Shown one piece after another: positions 1-6,608 of a DNA stretch of 64,000 bases. Under the pieces are notes generated by a model. That model saw only the letters and a program-made list of their open reading frames with translations. It made no database searches and was not told the origin of the DNA. Where the stretch lies: the NCBI RefSeq assembly GCF_007004735.1, contig NZ_SSNL01000005.1, positions 124,001 to 188,000 of the forward strand. Reading direction: 5' to 3'. Position 1 is the first letter of the stretch, and each line of letters begins with the position of its first letter. The translations under genes and the position numbers were made by a program. The DNA comes from Salinigranum halophilum (GTDB taxonomy: Archaea; Halobacteriota; Halobacteria; Halobacteriales; Haloferacaceae).

Positions 1-870
1 CCGAGTGATTCGTCGACAGAAGGAGCAGCGACAAGTGGAAGCCTCGAGCAGGGTCTCTCCGTCACCGTCGTCAAGGTCACTGACGGCGACACGATGGATG
101 TCCGCTTTTCCAACGGGCGCACAGAGACCGTCCGACTCCTCGGTGTCGACACACCGGAGGTCTACGCAGAGAATCGACCGTCAGAGTGGGATGGGGTTCC
201 ACAAACAACCGCGGGGTCGGAGTGGCTCCACTCCTGGGGAACACGGGCCAGCGAGTTCGCAACTGAGAAACTCAGCGGTGAAACAGTGACGATTCGAACC
301 GATCCGCGTGCGGACCGACGTGGTAGCTACGGGAGACTGCTCGTGTATCTCTCTGTACCGGATGAGAGCCAGTCGTTCAATTGGCAGCTTCTCAACCGCG
401 GCTACGCCCGCCTGTACGACACACCCTTCACACAGCGCGATGAGTTTGCAGCGACAGAGCGGCGCGCACGGGACAGCGGAACTGGCGTCTGGGGGTTCAG
501 CGGGGAAGCGTCTGACGAGCCCACAGTAGCCACCGAAACAGTCTCACTCGCGCTCGTCGAGGTCAACGCCGACGCTGCAGGCAACGATAACGAGAACCTC
601 GACGACGAGTTCCTCGTGTTCGAGAACACCGGGACAGAGCCACTCGACCTCTCAGGGTGGACGGTCTCAGATTCGGCAGGGCATACGTACAGGCTGCCAG
701 AAGGGCTCGTCCTCAACCCCGGCGACCGCCTCCGACTGACGACCGGGCCGGGAACGACCACTGAGACGACCCTCTACTGGGGACGCACGAGCGCAGTCTG
801 GAACAACGGTGGCGATACGATCATCGTACGGACGTCCGGTGGCGAACTCGTCCTTCGCGAGTCGTACTGA
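1..870 (+). CDS. Staphylococcal-nuclease-like protein with C-terminal lamin-tail domain (5' truncated)
   Basis: The frame is open from base 1, so the true start, and probably a signal peptide, lies outside the window. An SNase (thermonuclease) fold is clear: 'VTDGDTMDVRF', then 'VRLLGVDTPEVYAE' carrying the Arg, Asp and Glu of the active site, then 'GSYGRLLVYL' with the second catalytic Arg. After about residue 175 a beta-rich segment ('DDEFLVFENTGTEPLDLSGW') is typical of lamin-tail domains, which are often fused to secreted nucleases. Expected role: calcium-dependent phosphodiesterase acting on DNA or RNA outside the cell. Extracellular location is inferred, since the N-terminus is missing. 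Confidence 0.85.
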   Translation, partial: PSDSSTEGAATSGSLEQGLSVTVVKVTDGDTMDVRFSNGRTETVRLLGVDTPEVYAENRPSEWDGVPQTTAGSEWLHSWGTRASEFATEKLSGETVTIRTDPRADRRGSYGRLLVYLSVPDESQSFNWQLLNRGYARLYDTPFTQRDEFAATERRARDSGTGVWGFSGEASDEPTVATETVSLALVEVNADAAGNDNENLDDEFLVFENTGTEPLDLSGWTVSDSAGHTYRLPEGLVLNPGDRLRLTTGPGTTTETTLYWGRTSAVWNNGGDTIIVRTSGGELVLRESY

Positions 871-935
871 GCTGGGACGAGTGCGCCTCGCTTGATTGAG
901 AGACGAGAGTATGTTGGCTGGAAGCGAAGGGGTCC

Positions 936-1448
936 TTATCCGTCCAACCGCCGAAAGCACTCCCAACACGGGGGATCGTCGAGTACACCGTCGCAGTCAC
1001 ACGGGTCCTCGGAGTCGTCATCTATTCTATGTGGGTCCACTTGCCCGTCACCCGGAGCGAGTTCATACTGTTTGATGTCTGCTGAAGGCAGCGTCGGTGA
1101 GTGACTACCGTCACTCTGAGTATCCATATCAGCCGGTTGGCCACCATCGGTGACCGCCTGCATCCGACGAACAGTCTCGAGGAGGACATGCCGCATCGCA
1201 ACTGCAACACGGTGTTTACAAGCCCCCGCAAATCGCTCATCGGCAGGGCAGGTACAGCTGAGGGGGACGCCGCTTCTGACAGTCACTGTGTATTCGTGGT
1301 TCTCGGGGTCGGCGTAACTCCTGTTTCGAACACTGACGCCCTCGGGGACGAGTGTAAACTCGAACGCTTCGTACTGGGCGCGCTTTCGGACGCGACTCGA
1401 GAACTCAAGCTGAGCAAGTGGGTGAATCGTCTGTCTTGGTTCGGGCAT
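936..1448 (-). CDS. SWIM zinc-finger protein
   Basis: A 170-residue protein with a SWIM motif at about residues 62-81: 'CTCPADERFAGACKHRVAV', i.e. C-x-C then C-x-H. The N-terminal half (residues 5-60) is the beta-rich stretch normally found before SWIM fingers in haloarchaea. An acidic linker leads to a second cysteine cluster at the extreme C-terminus ('DPCDCDG' and 'PPCWECF'), which could hold another zinc. SWIM fingers bind DNA or proteins; small stand-alone versions are common on haloarchaeal plasmids and accessory regions, but their job is unknown. It converges on the nuclease gene, and the next gene upstream is nearly 700 bases away. Confidence 0.75.
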   Translation of the reverse strand: MPEPRQTIHPLAQLEFSSRVRKRAQYEAFEFTLVPEGVSVRNRSYADPENHEYTVTVRSGVPLSCTCPADERFAGACKHRVAVAMRHVLLETVRRMQAVTDGGQPADMDTQSDGSHSPTLPSADIKQYELAPGDGQVDPHRIDDDSEDPCDCDGVLDDPPCWECFRRLDG

Positions 1449-2131
1449 GGTGGTTCCGCGAGACTCCCACGCTCACCGTCAATAACGGGAAACCGCACGT
1501 GGAGCCCCGCACCCCCTGTGGGGCGCATAAACTGTCCATGGACGCGAGGAGACGCCACTTCATCTGCACTGATTCGGGTCCAGTTAGCGCATACGAGGAC
1601 TGGGAAGTTTGGCCGACTGGTTCTTCGCCCAGAGAATATTGAACGCGTTCAAGTACGAATGAAGCTTGATTACAAGGTATGGACCAACAAAGAGAGCATA
1701 GAGGCTTACAACCCAGAGGCTAGGAAGTGCAGGCGGTGTTTTTATTCAGCCAATATAATTTTAGACAAAAGTCGTCGGGGGGCAGAGTCAGAGCCGGCCC
1801 AATCACAGAGCAAAACATCGAGATGTATTGGAATTTGAACACTTCAATGTATTATGAGTACTATCCTCTGGCCTTGATGTGAGATAACTGATTACGCTGG
1901 GCGAATTTCTGGTCAATTTGTTTTGACCACCCTAGATTAACAGCAACAAACAACGCTACCAAATCCACTGAAACTGCACACCATTACTAACTTTGCCCAC
2001 GTTTGAATCTACAGAATCGCGTGAGAGCGTTGACTCGCGGTACGAAGCGTACCGAACTCTCCGGCACGAAAGGCCACCCGTTTAAAAGAAACCCGATGCT
2101 GTCTGTTGAGTTCGGAACGATACGAAATGGG
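1449..2131. other. Non-coding, AT-rich accessory stretch
   Basis: No convincing gene on either strand. The part from about 1660 to 2000 is clearly richer in A/T than the rest of the window. It contains runs such as 'ccaatataattttag' near 1753 that could be promoter-like or decayed sequence. A 'gtttaaaag' box near 2082 could serve as a promoter toward the integrase relic, but it lies about 165 bases before that start. Confidence 0.5.
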
Positions 2132-2149
2132 ACGGACCCGACGGGAATT
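2132..2149 (+). other. Putative att core (left), copy of a tRNA 3' end
   Basis: ACGGACCCGACGGGA followed by A then TT. The first 15 bases are identical to 4561-4575, where the same sequence forms the acceptor/T-stem 3' part of a tRNA-like remnant. Including one mismatch the match is 17 of 18. Direct repeats of a tRNA 3' end around an integrase gene are the classic footprint of tyrosine-recombinase integration. It lies about 100 bases before the integrase relic. Confidence 0.6.
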
Positions 2150-2178
2150 CATCATAGTGTATGACGATCCTGAATTAA
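2148..2178 (+). repeat. Left copy of a 31-base subterminal direct repeat
   Basis: Matches 4489-4519 at 26 of 31 positions in the same orientation. It starts inside the left att core and runs into the element. The right copy contains a perfect 8-base inverted repeat with a 5-base spacer; this left copy keeps only part of the symmetry. Its position just inside both ends suggests recombinase or repressor binding (inference). Confidence 0.5.
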
Positions 2179-2251
2179 TCGCCGCGCTGTCCGGCGATTA
2201 CGAATTCAGAATTGGGTCGTCGTTGACGCCGGTTTGCATCGACACAGAGCC

Positions 2252-3265
2252 ATGGCACTCGAACCCATCCGACCCGACAAAGCCGTCGAACTGTACCTCG
2301 AAGACCGCAAGAGCGAACTAGCGAAAGCAACCCAATACGCGCACTCCTCCCGACTGGGACATTTCATCAGATGGTGTGACGAACAGGGTATCAACAATCT
2401 GAACGACTTGACCGGACGCACGCTGCACCGCTACCGGCTGTGGCGTCGTGCAGATGGCGGCCTCGCGCCACCCTCCGAGAAGTCACAGATGGACACGCTC
2501 CACGTGTTTATCCGATGGTGCGGAACCATCGACGCCGTTCCGACCGACCTCTGGTCCAAGGTCGTTTCACCGAGCCTGTCTGATGGTGAAAACTCTCGTG
2601 ACGTCATGTTGGACTCTGAAGTTGCTGACGGGATTCTCGACTACCTCTCTACCTACGAGTACGCATCTGAACGCCACGTCACCTTTCTCTTGATATAGCA
2701 CGCACTCCTCCGACGTGGGGCTATCCACGCACTGGATGTAGGTGACTATGATCCACAGGAGATGTCACTAGATGTGTGGCATCGTCCAGAGACAGAGACC
2801 CTGATTAAGAACAAATTCAATGGAGAGCGATTTGTTGCACTCTCGCCAGAGACGTGTTCTGTGCTGGACGCGTGGGTTGCGGACCGCCGACCGGATTCAG
2901 TCGATGAGTACGGTCGGAACCCCCTCGTTTCCACTGCCCAAGGTCGGGCACATCTCACCACGATTCAGAGCCACGTGTACTCAATGACCCGACCCTGTGA
3001 GTTCACTGGCGGGTGTCCACACGACCGAGAGATTTCAGACTGTCAGGCTGCAATCGACAGGAGTCAGTCGTTCGCCTGCCCATCATCAGTATCACCGCAC
3101 GCTGTTCGCCGCGGAGCGATTACGCACTGGCTGAGCTCTGATGTTCCAGAACAGGCGGTGAGTGCGAGAGCGAACGTCTCGACAGCGGTCTTAGATGAAC
3201 ACTACGACCGACGGACGGAACGTGAGAAGATGGAACAGCGGCGAAAGTATCTTGACGACGTCTAG
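2252..3265 (+). pseudogene. Tyrosine recombinase (XerC/D-like integrase), broken by an in-frame amber codon
   Basis: One reading frame carries the whole integrase, but TAG at 2696-2698 splits it. The N-terminal part has the SAM-like core-binding domain ('TQYAHSSRLGHFIRWCDEQG', 'MDTLHVFIRWC'). Directly after the stop the frame continues HALLRRGAIHALDVGDYD, holding the first catalytic Arg. Then come 'HAVRRGAITHWL' (His-x-x-Arg box) and 'LDEHYDRRT' with the nucleophilic Tyr. The stop replaces what is normally Trp in this family ('LLxWHTGxR'), consistent with TGG to TAG. All other catalytic residues survive, so inactivation looks recent. ATG 2252 is chosen because the family begins close to 'LEPI'; an in-frame ATG at 2234 also exists. 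Confidence 0.85.
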
Positions 3266-3330
3266 TTAGTCGTCATCTCTCTTGGTTTCATCTCCATCGA
3301 CTGTCGATCATATCTGTGAGCGGGCGTTAA

Positions 3331-3336
3331 TTATAT
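3331..3336 (+). promoter_or_regulatory. TATA box of the winged-helix/TumE-like pair
   Basis: 'TTATAT' within an A/T-rich patch lies 26-31 bases before ATG 3362. This is the spacing expected for a leaderless haloarchaeal transcript starting at or near the start codon. Confidence 0.5.
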
Positions 3337-3361
3337 TGACTCTAATCTCGTGCTAGTCTGT

Positions 3362-3892
3362 ATGAACACCTCCGACGACGAACGTGGCCCGTCCCCCTCA
3401 GACTTCTCGGAAGACCTCGGTGAGCGACTCGAGAACGCTCCGGCGGACGAACGAGTGTACCGGACCGCACTCGAACTCTACACGCCGACCCGTGTCGTGG
3501 AGGTTGCAGAGCGAGCAGACTGCTCGAAGAATTCGGCCCGGAGACACCTGCGACGACTTGCAGACATCGGCGTGTTGACGCGGGTGACAGAAAACCCAGA
3601 GACCTTCGAGCGGAACGAGTCGTACTTCGAGTGGCGGCGACTCAATCGACTCTCGGAACTGGACGACGACGAATACCGGGACCGGCTCGGTGAACTGCTC
3701 TCCGAAGACGAAGCGTATCGTGAGACGTACGATGTCGAGACACCGGACGAGATTGACCCACTAGAGTACGGTGAGTACGGCGACGTGGAGACCGTCTGGC
3801 TGGACCTGAACAACTGGGCTGCGGTTCGGAGAGAGATCCGTGACCTCCGGCGCTCCCGACAAGATAACCCCGTCGGCGAAGGAGTCGCCTGA
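3362..3892 (+). CDS. Winged-helix DNA-binding protein (putative antitoxin/regulator)
   Basis: A 176-residue acidic protein. Residues about 30-80 form a winged helix-turn-helix: 'YTPTRVVEVAERADCSKNSARRHLRRLADIGVLTRV' in pieces, with recognition helix 'KNSARRHLRRL'. The C-terminal half is helical and charged ('LSELDDDEYRDRLGELLSEDE', 'AAVRREIRDLRRSRQD'), suggesting dimerization. It resembles haloarchaeal regulators annotated DUF7342 (from memory). ATG 3362 is preferred over an upstream in-frame start because it sits at the right distance from the TATA box. The next gene begins 2 bases after the stop, so the two form an operon. Arrangement and size suggest it neutralises or represses the downstream TumE-like product; this is inference. 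Confidence 0.7.
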   Translation: MNTSDDERGPSPSDFSEDLGERLENAPADERVYRTALELYTPTRVVEVAERADCSKNSARRHLRRLADIGVLTRVTENPETFERNESYFEWRRLNRLSELDDDEYRDRLGELLSEDEAYRETYDVETPDEIDPLEYGEYGDVETVWLDLNNWAAVRREIRDLRRSRQDNPVGEGVA

Positions 3893-3894
3893 CG

Positions 3895-4332
3895 GTGAAC
3901 GGCCAGCACGACCGAACACCGAACCGGGCGCTCCTCCGAGAACTCGCGTCGTTGTTGGCGTCCGAATCCTGGGTCGACAACACGACGGTGTTTCCGGTGA
4001 ACCGTCCCGACTCGATTGTCATATCCCTCGAACGGCAATACTACCCTCACAAGTACGTCTCGGAAGCGTACATCGAGGTGCAGTCGTACACGAACGGCGA
4101 CTTTCACATCTCGTACGTTGAAGATCATCATGGCGAGAGGTGGTTGTGCCGATGGGATAGACACGACAGTGAAGACTACACGCGAGACCATTTTCACGCA
4201 CCGCCGGAGGCTCGTCACGAAGACGGTGAGAATCGGGAGTACCCGACTTCGGTGTGGAGAGTGATTTCTCGAGTGGTTGCACCATGGGTGTACGAACGAA
4301 TGGGAGCGGTCTGGGACGAGTTTGACTCCTAA
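3895..4332 (+). CDS. TumE-like putative toxin (DUF6516-type)
   Basis: A 145-residue protein starting at GTG 3895, two bases after the preceding stop. The central part runs 'FHISYVEDHHGERWLCRWDRH', then 'DYTRDHFHAPPE'. This resembles the TumE/DUF6516 pattern of a beta-strand 'YxYxL.....LxRYDNAPHH' followed by a 'HxH' segment before an acidic region, as in TumE toxins of TumE/TumA pairs. Conserved-looking candidates are Trp/Arg/Asp in 'CRWDRHD' and both His in 'HFHAPPE'. Adjacent small regulator plus placement on a mobile-element relic fits an addiction-type pair. The alternative is an uncharacterised partner protein without toxicity. No biochemical activity can be claimed. Confidence 0.5.
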   Translation: MNGQHDRTPNRALLRELASLLASESWVDNTTVFPVNRPDSIVISLERQYYPHKYVSEAYIEVQSYTNGDFHISYVEDHHGERWLCRWDRHDSEDYTRDHFHAPPEARHEDGENREYPTSVWRVISRVVAPWVYERMGAVWDEFDS

Positions 4333-4488
4333 CGAATCAGCAGTCCCGTGACGTGCGTTCGTGAGATATTCTCCGAAACGCGTACAGGGAGGATACCGTG
4401 ACGAACACAAAGTGAATTCGTCATTCGTGCGGCTCGTTTCTGCATTAGGCAGCAAATCGGGCCGATTTTACGCTCCTCAGTAGGAGAG

Positions 4489-4519
4489 TTCGTCATAGTT
4501 CATGACGAACCCGAATTAA
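4489..4519 (+). repeat. Right copy of the 31-base subterminal repeat with perfect palindrome
   Basis: Contains TTCGTCAT-AGTTC-ATGACGAA (4489-4509), a perfect 8-base inverted repeat, followed by 'cccgaattaa'. It is a direct copy of 2148-2178 with five mismatches. It lies 41 bases inside the right att core. Confidence 0.55.
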
Positions 4520-4560
4520 AATTTCGAGCTAATTCCGCCGCCTTCTTGCGATTAGAAGCC

Positions 4561-4578
4561 ACGGACCCGACGGGATTT
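4561..4578 (+). other. Putative att core (right)
   Basis: ACGGACCCGACGGGA plus TTT, matching 2132-2149 with one mismatch. On the minus strand it is the 3' half of an acceptor stem plus part of a T stem, so this is the tRNA side of the integration event. Confidence 0.6.
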
Positions 4579-4605
4579 GAACCCGCGACGTCTTTGTACG
4601 GGTCC
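4562..4605 (-). pseudogene. tRNA remnant: acceptor stem and T arm without D and anticodon arms
   Basis: Read on the minus strand: GGACCCG (4605-4599), a 12-base linker, GCGGG-TTCAAAT-CCCGT (T arm with canonical TTCAAAT loop), CGGGTCC (4569-4563), discriminator G. The 7-base acceptor halves pair perfectly. The D arm and anticodon arm are replaced by 'TACAAAGACGTC'. No CCA is encoded. It is either a tRNA gene with an internal deletion or a tRNA 3' end that gained a complementary 5' strand by rearrangement of the att repeat. The isoacceptor cannot be assigned without an anticodon. Confidence 0.6.
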
Positions 4606-4746
4606 ACATCAGCTGCTTGGTTAAGTTTGGTACACAGCACGTTGCATTTCATCCAATCTAACGGGTAAGGTTGTGGCTGCGCGCGCAACGAAGTGAGCAC
4701 GGAGCGGTGGGTGGGGAGGTGGGGTGGGGCTGGCCCGGCACACAGC

Positions 4747-4752
4747 AAAAAA
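4747..4752 (-). terminator. Oligo-T terminator of the OB-fold gene
   Basis: On the minus strand a GC-rich stretch ('gtcgtcgcgggc') runs directly into TTTTTT, about 20 bases after the stop of the OB-fold gene. T-tracts of this kind terminate archaeal transcription. Confidence 0.5.
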
Positions 4753-4772
4753 GCCCGCGACGACTAACTCTG

Positions 4773-5666
4773 TTACTCCCACCACCGACCGCGCTCAGGG
4801 AACCTCACGTCCGACCAGCCCGTCACGGCCAGGGATACACGGCCCTGGTACCAGTTTCGCGCTGCCCCGTGAATCCGCACGAGTTCGCCCTCTCGAATCC
4901 GAGGTGCCTCCGACCGCTTCCAGATGGTCACGCGCGTCCGTCCACTGTCATCCGCGACCAACCCCACCTGGGCGATACTCGGGTGGGAGGGCACCCACAG
5001 CGTCTCGACGCGACCTTCGATACTCACCTCTCGACGACGCACGTCCTCCAGCGCTCCGATTGGCACGACCCGACCCGGCTCGGTCTGTAACTCCTCGAAC
5101 GTCCCGACGACGGCCGTCATCATCTCCTGTCCGCTCACGACCTTCTCAGCCAGCCGCCGACTGATCGCCGCTCGCGACCATTGCTTCAATCGCCCGGCCA
5201 TCCGCATCGACTCTCGGTTCACTATCGCCAGATCGTCTCGAGAGAGTTCTTCACGGGGGTCCACCTTCTGACCGAACAGCGAATCCACAGCCGCCGCCCG
5301 TTCGTCGAACTCATCACGTCGCCGCGCACTCATCGCACCCACCACATCGGACGTCCGCTGTGCTCGCCCCTCCTGGGTTCCGAGCGTCGCCTTCGCACTG
5401 ATGTACGCCAGTTCCGCCTCTCTTGCGTTGATGCGCTCTTCTTGAGCCAGGGTCGCACCGTAGATTCGCTCTTGGCCAGTTTCGACCATCCCCTCGGGGT
5501 GGTTCGCATCAACCTTCGCCTGGATCTCCATCTGCACCGTCGCTCTGAGTTCGGGCGTCTCGTCGACGACCTCAAAGCCGTCTTCGTCGACCACCGGCTC
5601 GTTCACCTGTTCGTACGCCTGTTCGTCAACCGAAACTTCTTGTCCGAAAACGTTCGTACTAGACAT
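4773..5666 (-). CDS. OB-fold nucleic-acid-binding protein
   Basis: A 297-residue protein from ATG 5666 ('MSSTNVFGQEVSVDEQ'); an in-frame ATG 24 bases upstream is less likely. Residues about 30-185 are helical and charged, including 'SRDDLAIVNRESMRMAGRLKQW'. Residues about 195-290 have the strand pattern of an OB fold: 'VSIEGRVETLWVPSHPSIAQ', then 'VGLVADDSGRTRVTIWKRSE', then 'IREGELVRIHGAARNWYQGR'. This resembles single-stranded-DNA-binding RPA/SOSS-type domains. The family is common on haloarchaeal plasmids and integrated elements, matching the conjugation/replication genes that follow. Single-stranded DNA binding during transfer or replication is a reasonable inference, not shown. Confidence 0.65.
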   Translation of the reverse strand: MSSTNVFGQEVSVDEQAYEQVNEPVVDEDGFEVVDETPELRATVQMEIQAKVDANHPEGMVETGQERIYGATLAQEERINAREAELAYISAKATLGTQEGRAQRTSDVVGAMSARRRDEFDERAAAVDSLFGQKVDPREELSRDDLAIVNRESMRMAGRLKQWSRAAISRRLAEKVVSGQEMMTAVVGTFEELQTEPGRVVPIGALEDVRRREVSIEGRVETLWVPSHPSIAQVGLVADDSGRTRVTIWKRSEAPRIREGELVRIHGAARNWYQGRVSLAVTGWSDVRFPERGRWWE

Positions 5667-5762
5667 TGCGTTAGCTCTGAAGGCGCTCACTCGGCGTCTT
5701 CACTACCCACTCCACGACTCTCCAGCCGCGGCTCTGCTCTCATCGACAGACAACCACTCAAC

Positions 5763-5814
5763 GCGCTCTCGCTCGCGCCTTCGTGAGCGCCCCTTGGGGC
5801 GCGAGCGAGAGCGC
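5763..5814. repeat. 17-base-arm perfect inverted repeat (hairpin)
   Basis: GCGCTCTCGCTCGCGCC at 5763-5779 and its exact reverse complement at 5798-5814, with an 18-base loop. It lies about 100 bases upstream of the OB-fold gene. It is not followed by a T-tract, so it is not a standard terminator. Confidence 0.7.
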
Positions 5815-6391
5815 TCAGAAGGGGAGAAGAAACCAGCCGCGCGCGCCGCGGGCGGGGACCTGAGCGGCCAGCGCCAAGGTGGTTCGCGGTCCGTCCCGTT
5901 CTGCGGGTTCGTGTCCAGGCCGACTGTCGCGAGCACGGTGGCGCGCCGACGAAGGAGGTGCGCCAGCGCGCACAGCGGCACCAAGGGCTGGAACGCGAAA
6001 GCCCGCAAGGGGCGAAAACCGCAACCACACTTGGCTGCTGGCGCACCGGGAGGGTGCGAGCGAAGTGAGACGCGAGCACCGCGAGCGTCTCAGTAGTCCC
6101 CGCCCCGGGGAGGCGATGCGCGGCGAGGCGTCACAGGAACAAAAAAGAACGCGGCGACGGCAGGAACAGCCGTGAGACGAACACTCGGTCAGCCGGGCAC
6201 AGTGACAGCCAACACAGATTGGGTGGGAGTGAACGGGGCCGGGCGGTCGTGAGGCGAGACGACGCAAGGACCGCAGCCGGAGGCGAGGACCGCAGCGAGT
6301 CGCAGTCCACGAGCGCCCGGGGGCGTTCGAGACGCATGGAGACGGTGACACAGGGTCCACACGACAGTCGATGATGAATACGTTCACAAGA

Positions 6392-6435
6392 GTTAACCAA
6401 CAAACGCCGACAGTAAGCTTCACTTGTTGGTTAAC
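6392..6435. repeat. 12-base inverted repeat GTTAACCAACAA / TTGTTGGTTAAC
   Basis: Arms at 6392-6403 and 6424-6435 are exact reverse complements separated by 20 bases, so the arms face the same side of the helix about three turns apart. It lies about 175 bases before the large ATPase gene and is a candidate operator or initiator-binding pair. Confidence 0.6.
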
Positions 6436-6608
6436 CCAGCTGGGTCGGTGGGACGCTGATGCCCACGAGAGAGCAACTGGTGAGACTCGTGAAGCGTTCC
6501 CTGCCAGCGTGTTCCATCCACGATATTTCCTTCCGTCGATAATTCTCAAAAACAATACCATATAGTTATCGTACTGTTTTTCGTCACAAGAAACAGCAGG
6601 CGAGCAGC

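Larger units (their letters stand above)
4333..4772. other. Non-coding right end of the relic element
   Basis: No gene between the TumE-like gene and the OB-fold gene. The stretch contains the right 31-base repeat (4489-4519), the tRNA-derived remnant with att core (4561-4605), a poorly conserved region, and a GC-rich tract ending in an oligo-A run at 4747-4752, which is the terminator of the gene on the minus strand. Confidence 0.6.
5667..6608. other. Long non-coding region with strong inverted repeats
   Basis: Open frames here have no recognisable protein character and mostly reflect high GC. The region holds a 17-base-arm hairpin (5763-5814), a shorter inverted repeat around 6069-6096 (gagacgc/gcgtctc), and a 12-base inverted repeat built on GTTAACC (6392-6435). 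An A/T-rich patch at 6535-6590 ('ccatatagttatc') should be the promoter of the large ATPase. It could be a transfer or replication control region of a former plasmid. Confidence 0.5.

Noticed and set aside
1101-1838. Long plus-strand open frame of 245 codons
   Set aside because: It lies opposite the SWIM-protein gene and runs into A/T-rich non-coding DNA; no domain, no start context and poor codon bias.
2696-2698. TAG as pyrrolysine or programmed readthrough
   Set aside because: The position is Trp in related integrases, and a single G-to-A change is simpler; no sign of pyrrolysine genes in the window.
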